Origin: Faucicola osloensis_D
Lineage (GTDB): Bacteria; Pseudomonadota; Gammaproteobacteria; Pseudomonadales; Moraxellaceae
Length of the DNA: 64,000 bases
NCBI GenBank assembly: GCA_020041925.1
Contig: CP083409.1
Direction: 5' to 3' (one strand)
Part shown: positions 8,879-17,400 of the stretch, piece by piece
Position numbering within the stretch: position 1 is the first letter of the stretch
Layout: each line of letters starts with the position of its first letter
The notes under the pieces: generated by a model
Told to the model about the DNA's origin: nothing
Seen by the model: only the letters and a program-made list of their open reading frames with translations
Databases searched by the model: none
Position numbers and translations under genes: made by a program

Positions 8879-10294
8879 ATGAGCAATCAAATTTCCGCTG
8901 ATTCTAGCACATCTAGTATGTGGGGTGGACGTTTTAGCGAAGCCACTGACAGTTTTGTCGCTGAATTTACCGCGTCTGTCGGATTTGACCAACGTTTTGC
9001 CAATCAAGACATCGCAGGCTCGATTGCTCATGCCACCATGCTTGCTAAAGCGGGGATTATTACCGAGGCGGACAAAGACCAAATCGTTGGCGGTTTAACC
9101 CAAATCAAACAAGAAATCGCCGATGGCAAATTTGTGTGGTCGGTGGCGCTTGAAGACGTGCACATGAATGTGGAGTCTCGTCTGACCGCTATTATTGGCG
9201 ATGTCGGCAAAAAACTGCATACAGGGCGTAGCCGTAATGACCAAGTTGCGACCGATATCCGTTTATATCTGCGTGACCAAACTGATATTATTTTAGGATT
9301 GTTAAAACGTCTACAAACGGGCTTACTGGATTTGGCAAGCCAACATACCGACACTATCATGCCAGGCTTTACCCATCTGCAGACCGCGCAGCCTGTCAGT
9401 TTTGGTCATCATGTGATGGCATGGTTTGAGATGCTAATGCGGGATAGCGAGCGCTTGATTGATGGTCGAAAACGTATCAACCAAATGCCCTTAGGCGCCG
9501 CAGCGCTGGCAGGTACGACTTATCCGATTGAGCGCGAATTTACTGCCGAGCTTTTGGGTTTTGAAGGGATTTGTCAAAACTCGCTGGATGCCGTATCCGA
9601 CCGTGATTTCGCCATTGAATTTGCCAGTAGCGCAAGCCTGTTAATGATGCACTTGTCACGTATGAGTGAAGAAATCATCTTATGGATGTCAGCGCAATTT
9701 GGGTTTGTGGTCGTCCCCGATCGTTTTTGCACGGGCTCATCGATTATGCCACAAAAGAAAAATCCCGATGTGCCAGAGCTGGTACGGGGTAAAGCTGCAC
9801 GCGTGTTTGGCGATATGATTACCCTATTGACCTTGATGAAAAACCAACCGCTGGCTTACAACAAAGACAACCAAGAAGATAAAGAGCCGCTATTTGACGT
9901 GGTAGATACTTTAACCGGCTCACTACTTGCCTTTGCTGATATGCTGCCTAATCTGATTCCAAATAAAGAAAATATGCGTGCTGCGACCATGAAAGGTTAT
10001 GCGACCGCCACCGATTTGGCGGATTATTTAGTGCGTAAAGGCTTAGCTTTCCGCGACGCGCATGAAGTAGTGGGTAAAGCAGTAGCATTAGGTGTGCAAA
10101 AAGGCGTAGATTTGAGTGACTTATCGCTCGATGAGCTTCAAGGCTTTAGCAACTTAATTGGTGAGGATGTATTTGAATATCTGACCCTTGAAGGCTCACT
10201 CAATGCCCGTAACCACATTGGCGGTACAGCGCCTAATCAAGTCAAAATGGCGATTGAACGTGGGCGTCAGCGTATCGAACAATTAGGTCATTAA
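8879..10294 (+). CDS. argH: Argininosuccinate lyase
   Basis: 471-aa fumarase/aspartase-superfamily enzyme, last step of arginine biosynthesis (argininosuccinate to arginine plus fumarate). The family start MWGGRFSEATD, the substrate motif HTGRSRNDQVATD, the TxxHLQ motif (GFTHLQTAQP) and the catalytic signature loop GSSIMPQKKNPD are all present. Length matches the usual 460-470 aa. Divergent from algZ with only 42 bp between starts. The next gene starts 1 bp after its stop, suggesting translational coupling with the small gamma-glutamylcyclotransferase-like gene. Confidence 0.97.
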   Translation: MSNQISADSSTSSMWGGRFSEATDSFVAEFTASVGFDQRFANQDIAGSIAHATMLAKAGIITEADKDQIVGGLTQIKQEIADGKFVWSVALEDVHMNVESRLTAIIGDVGKKLHTGRSRNDQVATDIRLYLRDQTDIILGLLKRLQTGLLDLASQHTDTIMPGFTHLQTAQPVSFGHHVMAWFEMLMRDSERLIDGRKRINQMPLGAAALAGTTYPIEREFTAELLGFEGICQNSLDAVSDRDFAIEFASSASLLMMHLSRMSEEIILWMSAQFGFVVVPDRFCTGSSIMPQKKNPDVPELVRGKAARVFGDMITLLTLMKNQPLAYNKDNQEDKEPLFDVVDTLTGSLLAFADMLPNLIPNKENMRAATMKGYATATDLADYLVRKGLAFRDAHEVVGKAVALGVQKGVDLSDLSLDELQGFSNLIGEDVFEYLTLEGSLNARNHIGGTAPNQVKMAIERGRQRIEQLGH

Positions 10295-10295
10295 T

Positions 10296-10658
10296 ATGCC
10301 AAAACTATTCTCGTATGGCACATTACAACAAGAAAATGTACAGCTTGCCACATTTGGGCGTACACTGGTGGGTAGTAAAGACCAACTCATTGGCTACCAG
10401 TTGGGTGAAATCGAAATCACCGATGAAGATGTGCTCGCCAAAAGTGGCAAACGTTTTCATCCGATACTACTTAAAACCAATAACCCAACCGACAAAGTGG
10501 CAGGTGTGATTTTTGACATTACCGATGATGAGCTTGCCCAAGCCGACCGCTACGAAGTCGATGCCTACGCACGAGTGGAAGGTCACTTTGACAGTGGCGC
10601 TACCGCTTGGATTTATGCCGATGCAAGAGACATAGACTCGCAACTATTAAAAGGATAA
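10296..10658 (+). CDS. Gamma-glutamylcyclotransferase-like (AIG2/GGCT fold) protein
   Basis: 120-aa small protein of the AIG2/GGCT-like fold. It opens with LFSYGTLQQENVQ, the substrate-binding YGTL loop of the family, and has the expected acidic catalytic residue in QADRYEVDAY. Related enzymes cyclise gamma-glutamyl amino acids to 5-oxoproline, but many family members are uncharacterised, so the substrate is open. It begins 1 bp after argH and ends 3 bp before yggX, so the three are probably one transcript. Confidence 0.8.
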   Translation: MPKLFSYGTLQQENVQLATFGRTLVGSKDQLIGYQLGEIEITDEDVLAKSGKRFHPILLKTNNPTDKVAGVIFDITDDELAQADRYEVDAYARVEGHFDSGATAWIYADARDIDSQLLKG

Positions 10659-10661
10659 CAA

Positions 10662-10949
10662 ATGGAAACTTATAACCCCGCTGACCACATGGTCATGTGC
10701 CGTAAATACAAACAAAACCTACCCAAAATGCCAAAACCGCCGTTTCCTAATAAGCTTGGCGAAGAATTGCAAAACACCGTGTCTGCCAAAGCGTGGAACG
10801 AATGGCTAGAACACCAAACCATGCTCATCAATGAAAATCACTTGAGCATGATTGACCCAGAAGCCAAAAAATTTATTACCGAGCAGCGCAATAAATTTTT
10901 GGATAATGAGGACTACGAACGCCCCAAAGGATGGACAGCGCAAAAATAA
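10662..10949 (+). CDS. yggX: Probable Fe(2+)-trafficking protein YggX
   Basis: 95-aa cytoplasmic protein of the YggX family, linked to iron handling and protection of Fe-S clusters from oxidation. Characteristic features are MCRKYKQNLPKMPKPPFP near the N-terminus with the conserved cysteine, and the central SAKAWNEWLEHQTMLINE. The C-terminus is the EQRNKFLDNEDYERPKGW block. A GGAT ribosome site precedes ATG 10662. Elsewhere yggX often follows mutY; here mutY is 6 kb away. Confidence 0.93.
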   Translation: METYNPADHMVMCRKYKQNLPKMPKPPFPNKLGEELQNTVSAKAWNEWLEHQTMLINENHLSMIDPEAKKFITEQRNKFLDNEDYERPKGWTAQK

Positions 10950-10990
10950 CCTTTAGCATGTATTCAACAAGTCTTTGACAAGGATTTTCA

Positions 10991-12289
10991 ATGTCTCAAT
11001 CGATTGAAACTATTGACCAAAAAACACGCTTAAAATCTATTTTAGGCGGTTCAGCGGGTAACATGGTCGAATGGTACGACTGGTATGCGTACGCAGCTTT
11101 TACCTTATATTTTGCGCCTGTATTTTTTCCGAAAGGCAACCAAACGGCTCAATTATTAAGTGCGGCAGCGATTTTTGCGGTGGGTTTTGTCATGCGACCG
11201 ATCGGTGCATGGATAATGGGCGTTTATGCGGACAAGAAAGGTCGTAAAGCAGGTCTTACCCTATCAGTAACATTAATGTGCTTAGGCTCACTTATGATTG
11301 CTGTTACCCCAAGTTATGACAGTATTGGAATTTTTGCCCCAATTATGTTGGTGACTGCTCGTTTAATTCAAGGTATTAGTGTAGGCGGCGAATATGGGGC
11401 AAGTGCCACTTACCTCAGCGAGATGGCGGGTAAAGACAAGCGCGGATTTTTTTCCAGTTTTCAATACGTTACGCTGATTTCTGGGCAGTTAATTGCGCTA
11501 GTGCTTCTGATTATTCTACAGCAAGTTTTAACCCCTGCTGAGCTCAAAGCTTGGGGCTGGCGGATTCCGTTTGTCATAGGGGCTTTGTTGGCGTTTTTTG
11601 TATTTTATATTCGCCGTGGCTTGCTTGAGACAGAATCCTTTAATAAAGTTGATACCAGTAGTTCGCAAAAAAAATCCGGCGCATTGGCTTTATTTAAAGA
11701 ACACCCGAAAGCGGCATTTACTGTCATTGGATTGACCGCAGGCGGTACGTTGGCATTTTATGCTTACACCACTTATTTGCAAAAATTCTTGGTCAATACG
11801 TCAGGGTTTAGTAAAGAGTCAGCCACCCAAATCACCGCTATTGCGTTATTTATTTTTATGCTCTTGCAACCTGTCGCTGGGGCATTATCCGATAGAATCG
11901 GGCGTAAACCGCTGATGATAGGATTTGGTGTGATGGGGGTGTTATTTACTTACTTTATTTTTAACACCTTGGCAGGCACGACAGACCCGTGGATGGCATT
12001 TGCGTTATGTTTATTTGGTCTAATAATCGTCACAGGTTATACGTCAATTAATGCCGTAGTCAAAGCTGAAATGTTCCCTGCGCATATTCGTGCGTTGGGC
12101 GTGGCGTTACCCTATGCCATTGCTAATACTTTGTTTGGCGGTACAGCTGAGTATATAGCATTGTCCTTTAAGCAAGCAGGTCATGAAGAATGGTTTTTCT
12201 TGTATGTGACGATTATGATTGGGATTTCATTGATTGTTTATACTCGTATGAAAGATACCAAAGAGCATAGCTTAATTAATCATGACTAG
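10991..12289 (+). CDS. MFS permease, MHS family (KgtP/ProP-like)
   Basis: 432-aa, 12-helix inner-membrane symporter of the metabolite:H+ symporter (MHS) family. Seen: the N-terminal GGSAGNMVEWYDWYAYAAF block, the loop 2-3 motif GVYADKKGRKAGL, the ISVGGEYGASATYLSEMAG motif typical of MHS proteins, and GALSDRIGRKP in the second half. Family substrates are organic acids (2-oxoglutarate, citrate, shikimate) or compatible solutes; the helix 1 sequence most resembles alpha-ketoglutarate permease. Neighbours give no substrate hint. GGA ribosome site 7 nt before ATG. Ends at a shared bidirectional terminator. Confidence 0.85.
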   Translation: MSQSIETIDQKTRLKSILGGSAGNMVEWYDWYAYAAFTLYFAPVFFPKGNQTAQLLSAAAIFAVGFVMRPIGAWIMGVYADKKGRKAGLTLSVTLMCLGSLMIAVTPSYDSIGIFAPIMLVTARLIQGISVGGEYGASATYLSEMAGKDKRGFFSSFQYVTLISGQLIALVLLIILQQVLTPAELKAWGWRIPFVIGALLAFFVFYIRRGLLETESFNKVDTSSSQKKSGALALFKEHPKAAFTVIGLTAGGTLAFYAYTTYLQKFLVNTSGFSKESATQITAIALFIFMLLQPVAGALSDRIGRKPLMIGFGVMGVLFTYFIFNTLAGTTDPWMAFALCLFGLIIVTGYTSINAVVKAEMFPAHIRALGVALPYAIANTLFGGTAEYIALSFKQAGHEEWFFLYVTIMIGISLIVYTRMKDTKEHSLINHD

Positions 12290-12320
12290 CCCACCCATAA
12301 AAGGCTAGAGTTAGCCAACA

Positions 12321-12352
12321 AAAAACCCCAAATAGATTTATTTGGGGTTTTT
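12321..12352. terminator. Bidirectional terminator between the MFS gene and rplS
   Basis: A 14-bp perfect stem (AAAAACCCCAAATA and its complement) has a 4-nt loop and T-runs on both strands. It can end both the plus-strand permease gene and the minus-strand rpsP-rplS operon. Confidence 0.9.
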
Positions 12353-12430
12353 GCTTTTTTGGTGTTGATTAAACCATGATAATCAAAGTTTAACCCATTT
12401 AGGCAAATAATAAATAACGCAGTTAAAGCC

Positions 12431-12811
12431 TTAAGCTTGCGCTTCTTCTTTACGCACTGACAGTTTTTCACGGATACGTGCTGATTTACCAGAACGGTCA
12501 CGTAGGTAGTAAAGTTTGGCACGGCGTACATCACCACGACGTTTTACTTCAATTTTTGCAATTTGTGGTGAATGGGTTTGGAACGCACGTTCAACGCCTA
12601 CACCACTAGAGATTTTACGTACGGTAAACGCAGAGTTTAAGCCGCGGTTACGTTTAGCGATAACAACACCTTCAAATGCTTGTAGACGCTCACGGTCGCC
12701 TTCACGCACTTTTACTTGTACGACAACAGTGTCACCAGGACCAAAACTTGGTACGTCTTGCTTAAGCTGGCTATTTTCGATTTGTTGAACCAAAGGATGT
12801 TTGTTACTCAT
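12431..12811 (-). CDS. rplS: 50S ribosomal protein L19
   Basis: 126-aa ribosomal protein at the 30S-50S interface. The sequence runs HPLVQQIENSQLKQDVPSFG, PGDTVVVQVKV and REGDRERLQAFEGVVIAKRN. ATG 12811 is preceded by a strong GAGGAG; an in-frame ATG at 12829 would add six residues that L19 does not have. Last gene of rpsP-rimM-trmD-rplS. Confidence 0.97.
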   Translation of the reverse strand: MSNKHPLVQQIENSQLKQDVPSFGPGDTVVVQVKVREGDRERLQAFEGVVIAKRNRGLNSAFTVRKISSGVGVERAFQTHSPQIAKIEVKRRGDVRRAKLYYLRDRSGKSARIREKLSVRKEEAQA

Positions 12812-12935
12812 GAGATTTTCTCCTCTCACTGGGGACAGAGGCTAAGCTGACTAAGGTTAGTTGGCGTCAGCAAATGCGCATACTCCCCGCTAATTTTATG
12901 TGCCTTGATAGCAATCGACACGATTAGGGCATCCG

Positions 12936-13706
12936 TCAAGTGGATGAATCTGGGTTGCTGTCTTTAGCAGATTGCGCTGCTTCTGTCAGCCATTTTTGTT
13001 GCTGTTTGGTTGGCACAAATGCTTGCCACAAATCAGGACGTCTTAACTGGGTACGTGTTGCCTGCTGAATAAATCGCCACTTAGCGATGTTAGCATGATG
13101 CCCTGACAATAGCACGTCAGGCACTTTCATCCCTTGATATTCAGTCGGTTTGGTATATTGTGGACAATCGAGCAAGCCATCCACAAAGGAGTCTTGCTGC
13201 GCCGATAAATCATCGCCCATCACATTGGGCAATCGGCGTATCACACTATCCATCAATACCATCGCGGGCAATTCACCGCCTGTCAGCACGTAATCACCAA
13301 TTGAGCACTCGATATCGACATACTGACTCAGTAGTCTTTCATCGATGCCTTCATAACGACCGCATAACAAAATCAAGCCGTCATATTGGCAAAAATCAAG
13401 CACCCTGCTTTCGCTCAGTGTCTTGCCTTGTGGCGATAAATACACCACAGGACAGGTTTTACCGCGCGCATTGGCTTGCGTTTTGGCGTAGTCGATGGCT
13501 TTTTGTAACGGCTCTGCCATCATCACCATGCCAGGACCCCCACCAAACGGACGCTCATCGATACGACGATAATTGTCTGTAGTAAAGTCTCTTGGGTTAA
13601 TCAGCAAAATTTCCGCTTGCTTGCGAGCCAGCGCCCGCCCAGTGATGCCAAAATCAGTAATACTAGCAAACATTTCGGGCAAAATGGTTATTACCGCAAA
13701 AAACAT
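12936..13706 (-). CDS. trmD: tRNA (guanine-37-N1)-methyltransferase
   Basis: 256-aa SPOUT-class enzyme methylating G37 of tRNAs. Recognisable blocks: FFAVITILPEMF at the start, NPRDFTTDNYRRIDERPFGGGPGM, the trefoil-knot AdoMet site LLCGRYEGIDERL and SIGDYVLTGGELPAM, and the C-terminal helix region RRPDLWQAF. Third gene of the operon; 140 bp lie between it and rimM and 125 bp before rplS. Confidence 0.97.
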   Translation of the reverse strand: MFFAVITILPEMFASITDFGITGRALARKQAEILLINPRDFTTDNYRRIDERPFGGGPGMVMMAEPLQKAIDYAKTQANARGKTCPVVYLSPQGKTLSESRVLDFCQYDGLILLCGRYEGIDERLLSQYVDIECSIGDYVLTGGELPAMVLMDSVIRRLPNVMGDDLSAQQDSFVDGLLDCPQYTKPTEYQGMKVPDVLLSGHHANIAKWRFIQQATRTQLRRPDLWQAFVPTKQQQKWLTEAAQSAKDSNPDSST

Positions 13707-13830
13707 ACGCTACACTCACTTTAGCTTGGCATTAACAACGCCTTATTGATTGACAACTCCCATCGAATAAACGCTAGGCACCCATCAAGGATGAATCCGC
13801 AATGTTAATCATCAATGCTAGTTATCAACG

Positions 13831-13858
13831 TTTAATAATCACTGTTTAATAATCACTG
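13831..13858. repeat. 14-bp tandem duplication over the rimM stop codon
   Basis: TTTAATAATCACTG occurs twice in a row (13831-13844, 13845-13858). On the minus strand the inner copy carries the last codons and TAA of rimM, and the outer copy is downstream of it. Confidence 0.9.
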
Positions 13859-14403
13859 CCCCAATCAACCATCAGGGTTTGCTCGGTCAAGTTTACCTCG
13901 CCAATGATCTGTTTGTGCCAAGGAATCAATCGTTCTTCGCCATCCACACTATCAGCAGTCGGCTCGACTACCATAATGGCATGTGCCCCTGTTTCAAACA
14001 GCTCTTTTACACGTCCTAAAATGACATTTTCTGACTGGCTAATCACCGTCAAACCAATCAAATCTGACCAATAATATTCGTCTTCTGCAAGCTCGGACAG
14101 ATTGTTTTTTTCTGCCCAAAGGCTCACGCCAAACATGGTTTCTGCGATATTGCGATCGGGTACTTCGTTAAGTTGTACCACGTAGCCTTTACCTTGTTGT
14201 CGCCAGTTTTTTACCGTCAAGGTCTTTTGACCCATGGCAGTATTGATGACCCAAGGCTGCATATGAAATATCGCTTCACGGTCTTCAGTAAAGCTAAATA
14301 CCCATAGCCAGCCATGAATGCCATAAGGCTTTTTTAGCTCGCCGATTTTAAACAGCGATGCGTTAGCCTCATTGGTATGCAAGTCTGTCGGTTGTTTTGC
14401 CAT
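13846..14403 (-). CDS. rimM: Ribosome maturation factor RimM
   Basis: 185-aa 16S rRNA processing factor that binds S19 in pre-30S particles. The N-terminal beta-barrel starts with FKIGELKKPYGIHGWLWV, followed by the PRC-barrel half with EYYWSDLIGLTV and ERLIPWHKQIIGEVNL. Position between rpsP and trmD is as expected. The stop is inside a 14-bp tandem duplication. Confidence 0.95.
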   Translation of the reverse strand: MAKQPTDLHTNEANASLFKIGELKKPYGIHGWLWVFSFTEDREAIFHMQPWVINTAMGQKTLTVKNWRQQGKGYVVQLNEVPDRNIAETMFGVSLWAEKNNLSELAEDEYYWSDLIGLTVISQSENVILGRVKELFETGAHAIMVVEPTADSVDGEERLIPWHKQIIGEVNLTEQTLMVDWGSDY

Positions 14404-14437
14404 ATTAAAGTCCGCTGTACTTAATTTTTATAAAAAA

Positions 14438-14695
14438 TTAAGCAGTTGCTTGTGCTTTGCTAGCTGCTTTAAATAAAGCGGCAACACGGTCAGAAGGTTG
14501 TGCACCTTTGTTGATCCATGCTTGGTAAGCGTCAGCGTTGATGCGTACTGGCACTTCTTGACCTTGCGCTAGTGGGTTAAAGAACCCGATGTTTTCGATG
14601 TAACGACCGTCACGGGCATTGCGTGAGTCGGTTACCACGATTTGATAAAATGGGCGTTTTTTCGCACCACCGCGTTGTAAACGGATAACTACCAT
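14438..14695 (-). CDS. rpsP: 30S ribosomal protein S16
   Basis: 85-aa S16 beginning VVIRLQRGGAKKRPFYQIVV, with TDSRNARDGRYIENIGFFNP and the DRVAALFKAA tail. First gene of its operon; about 320 bp separate it from the end of nhaD. I see no unambiguous -35/-10 in the leader. Confidence 0.97.
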   Translation of the reverse strand: MVVIRLQRGGAKKRPFYQIVVTDSRNARDGRYIENIGFFNPLAQGQEVPVRINADAYQAWINKGAQPSDRVAALFKAASKAQATA

Positions 14696-14922
14696 AATGT
14701 TCTCTCTGTGAATGCAATCAATTGAATCTAGTTCAGTGGTTAGAGCCTAAAAGACCCAAACAATTGAAAAAACGGTATAAATACAGTTTTAGCAAAGTTT
14801 AGGTACACCAAAAAGGGCAATAGTTTAGCATATTTTTATCAAAATCAATAGCTTTTTGGGGTAAATTTTGACTTTTTATATTTAGCGCAAGTTTAATCAC
14901 ATTGAAGCGATGCCATCGCTCA

Positions 14923-14961
14923 CCAGTCCATAAAACCAGTCCATAAAACCAATGCATAAAA
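14923..14961. repeat. 13-bp tandem repeat, about three copies
   Basis: CCAGTCCATAAAA occurs twice exactly (14923-14935, 14936-14948), then a diverged third copy CCAATGCATAAAA runs into the nhaD terminator stem. Confidence 0.85.
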
Positions 14962-14990
14962 AAAGGCGCTTATTCGCGCCTTTTTTTATG
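14955..14990. terminator. Strong terminator downstream of nhaD
   Basis: A 15-bp perfect stem of A-tract, GGCGC, a 6-nt loop, GCGCC and T-tract, with flanking complementarity. T-runs occur on both strands; it lies 23 bp after the nhaD stop on the minus strand. Confidence 0.92.
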
Positions 14991-15006
14991 GATTGAATAG
15001 CCAATT

Positions 15007-15030
15007 ATCGTTTCATCGTTTCATCGTTTC
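15007..15030. repeat. 8-bp triplicate over the nhaD stop codon
   Basis: ATCGTTTC repeats three times in a row (15007-15030). On the minus strand it is GAAACGAT x3, containing the last codons ETMKR and the TGA of nhaD. Confidence 0.9.
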
Positions 15031-16476
15031 AATCAGCACATACACCCCTGCCCCGACCAGATAGCCAATCAGTGCAAGCCAAGTGATTTTTTTCATGTAC
15101 CACATAAACGGGATTTTCTCCATGCCCATCGCTGCCACGCCTGCCGCCGAGCCGATAATCAAACAGCTACCGCCTGTCCCCGCACAATAAGCCAAAAACT
15201 CCCAAAACATGCCATCTTGACGAAACAGCTCAAGGCGCGCCGCTTCAGCTGCCGCCGCTTGCGCGATACTGGCATCGGTGGTCAGCGGATACATATTCAT
15301 TGCCCCTGCTACCAAAGGCACGTTGTCCACGATTGAGGATAACAAGCCAATCAGGACATTGATGAGATATACATTGCCAAAAGTGGCATCCAGCCATTTT
15401 GCTACGTCACCGAGTATGCCCGCAGTGGCGAGTGCTGCCACCGCCAATAAAATACCGAGGAAAAATAAAATACTGGGAATATCAATGCGGCTTAGTACGC
15501 CTTCAACCCCGATACGCTCACGGATATAATCATCTTGGTGACGGTGCATGATTTCAGTGACCATCCACAGTACTGCCAAGCCAAACAACACGCCGACATA
15601 AGGGGGCAAATGGGTAATGGTTTTAAAAATTGGCACAAATGCCAATGCCCCCAAACCCAGTAGTAACACTGTCATGCGCGTTTTTTGACTGATGCTGTCT
15701 TGAGCATTTGATTTGATGGTCGCACGTAGGCTTTCGATACGCTGCTCTATAGGCATACTAGCCAATTCACTGTCAGATTCTTGTCCGCTTGGCAGTATAG
15801 GCGCGGTCACGGTTTGACCCTTTAGCTGCATCATCACCAAGCCCATGGGGATTAACGTACATACGATACTTGGGATAAACACATTTGCCATAATGCCCGT
15901 TGCGGTAATCTGACCGCCAATCCATAGCATGGTGGTGGTGACATCACCCACAGGTGACCAAGCGCCGCCTGCATTGGCAGCAATCACAATAAGACCTGCA
16001 AAATACCATCGCATTTTTTGGTCATCAATCAATTTGGACACCAGTGATACCATCACAATGGTGGTGGTTAAGTTGTCGAGTAACGATGAGAGAAAAAAGG
16101 TGATAATGGTAATAATGGCAAGTAGCTTACTGGCATTTTTGGTATGGATTTTATCGGTAATCACTCGAAAGCCATCATGCGCATCAATCAGCTCAACAAT
16201 CGCCATCGCCCCCATCAAGAAGAACAAAATCTCGGCGATTTCTGCTAGATGCTCACGTAACTGCTCACCGACAAAATGCAAGGAATCTTGATGATTGGCA
16301 AGGCTGGCGGTCACCGAATGGTTGGCAACAAGCGTATCGATACCAAAGCTCAGCATTACCCATAATGCAATCGCAGTCAGTAGCGCGCTGGCAGCTTTGT
16401 TGACATGGATATTGTGCTCAAAGGCAATCGCCATATACCCTAATATAAAAATCCCTGCTATCACCACGTATAACAT
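15013..16476 (-). CDS. nhaD: Na+/H+ antiporter, NhaD type
   Basis: About 487-aa inner-membrane antiporter of the NhaD/ion-transporter superfamily, exporting Na+ (or Li+) for protons. Many hydrophobic helices are visible, including LFFLMGAMAIVELIDAHDGF, FFLSSLLDNLTTTIVMVSL and NAGGAWSPVGDVTTTMLWIGG. The C-terminal half has SSIVDNVPLVAGAMNMYPL and GTGGSCLIIGSAAGVAAMG, the hallmark polar motifs of NhaD. ATG 16476 is chosen for a purine-rich AGGGGGAAGGG just upstream; an upstream in-frame start at 16512 would add 12 residues. Monocistronic. Confidence 0.9.
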   Translation of the reverse strand: MLYVVIAGIFILGYMAIAFEHNIHVNKAASALLTAIALWVMLSFGIDTLVANHSVTASLANHQDSLHFVGEQLREHLAEIAEILFFLMGAMAIVELIDAHDGFRVITDKIHTKNASKLLAIITIITFFLSSLLDNLTTTIVMVSLVSKLIDDQKMRWYFAGLIVIAANAGGAWSPVGDVTTTMLWIGGQITATGIMANVFIPSIVCTLIPMGLVMMQLKGQTVTAPILPSGQESDSELASMPIEQRIESLRATIKSNAQDSISQKTRMTVLLLGLGALAFVPIFKTITHLPPYVGVLFGLAVLWMVTEIMHRHQDDYIRERIGVEGVLSRIDIPSILFFLGILLAVAALATAGILGDVAKWLDATFGNVYLINVLIGLLSSIVDNVPLVAGAMNMYPLTTDASIAQAAAAEAARLELFRQDGMFWEFLAYCAGTGGSCLIIGSAAGVAAMGMEKIPFMWYMKKITWLALIGYLVGAGVYVLIETMKR

Positions 16477-16622
16477 TACCCTTCCCCCTGTTATGCTAAT
16501 ACCCACATGCAAAATATCTTAACCTTAGTTGGCATTATACGGTAAAATTATCGCCAAATTCTAGCGACACGCATTTTGACTAACCTAGCTCAATTTGCGC
16601 TAACCGACAACAGGACAACCCC

Positions 16623-17372
16623 ATGACGACGTTATCAACTACGCCAACTTTAATTATCCCTGCCATTGACCTCAAAGACGGCAAATGTGTCCGCCTAAAA
16701 CAAGGGCGTATGGAAGACGATACCGTATTTAGTGACGACCCTGTCGCAATGGCAAGCCGCTGGGTAAAAGAAGGTGCTCGACGCTTGCATTTGGTGGATT
16801 TAAACGGTGCTTTCGATGGCGTGCCGGTGCATAAAGACGTCGTCACCGCGATTGCCAAAGCCTACCCAAATTTACCTATTCAACTCGGTGGCGGTATCCG
16901 TAGCCTTGACACCATCCGTCATTATCTAGAAGCGGGTTTGACCTATATTATTATCGGTACCAAAGCAGTCGAACAACCTGAATTTGTTGAACAAGCGTGT
17001 CAAGAATTTGCCGGTCATATCATTGTGGGTATTGATGCCAAAGATGGCATGGTAGCGACGCATGGCTGGGCAAATGTCACCGATGTCAAAGCGGTGGATT
17101 TGGCAAAACGCTTTGCTGATGCAGGTGTATCTTCTATCGTCTATACTGATATTGCGCGTGATGGCATGATGCAAGGCGTCAATGTCGAGCAAACAGTCAA
17201 CTTGGCAAAAGAAGGCGGTATTCCGGTGATTGCCTCAGGTGGGGTGACGGACTTACAAGACATCGAAAATCTAAAACCCTACAGTGATTATCTTGAAGGT
17301 ATCATTACAGGCCGTGCAATTTATGAAGGCACACTCGATATTGCTGCGGCGCAGGCGCTTCTCGATAGCTAG
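16623..17372 (+). CDS. hisA: Phosphoribosylformimino-5-aminoimidazole carboxamide ribotide isomerase
   Basis: 249-aa TIM-barrel isomerase of histidine biosynthesis (ProFAR to PRFAR). Motifs: IIPAIDLKDGKCVRLKQG (catalytic Asp of the first strand), LHLVDLNGAFDG, IQLGGGIRSLDTI, and the second-half Asp in YTDIARDGMMQG and IASGGVTDL. No other his genes are adjacent. The TAG stop lies in a 21-bp tandem duplication which brings a second in-frame stop (TAA) 21 bp later. Confidence 0.96.
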   Translation: MTTLSTTPTLIIPAIDLKDGKCVRLKQGRMEDDTVFSDDPVAMASRWVKEGARRLHLVDLNGAFDGVPVHKDVVTAIAKAYPNLPIQLGGGIRSLDTIRHYLEAGLTYIIIGTKAVEQPEFVEQACQEFAGHIIVGIDAKDGMVATHGWANVTDVKAVDLAKRFADAGVSSIVYTDIARDGMMQGVNVEQTVNLAKEGGIPVIASGGVTDLQDIENLKPYSDYLEGIITGRAIYEGTLDIAAAQALLDS

Positions 17373-17392
17373 CAGGCGCTTCTCGATAGCTA
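17351..17392. repeat. 21-bp tandem duplication over the hisA stop codon
   Basis: The 21 bp at 17351-17371 (starting GCAGGCGCTT, ending ATAGCTA) are repeated exactly at 17372-17392. The first copy encodes the last six residues of HisA and the start of TAG; the second copy is after the stop. Confidence 0.93.
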
Positions 17393-17400
17393 AATGATAT

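Larger units (their letters stand above)
14696..15012. other. Intergenic region rpsP-nhaD
   Basis: 317 bp without a gene. The rpsP-proximal half must hold the ribosomal operon promoter, AT-rich and without a clear consensus match. The nhaD-proximal half holds a 13-bp tandem repeat and a strong terminator, listed separately. Confidence 0.7.

Noticed and set aside
8837..9082. Longer N-terminus for the AlgZ kinase reaching into argH
   Set aside because: The frame is open by chance on the strand opposite argH; a good ribosome site and the conserved protein start are at 8836.
12286..12537. 83-codon minus-strand frame across the MFS/rplS terminator
   Set aside because: It runs through a strong terminator hairpin and part of rplS in another frame; a chance open frame.
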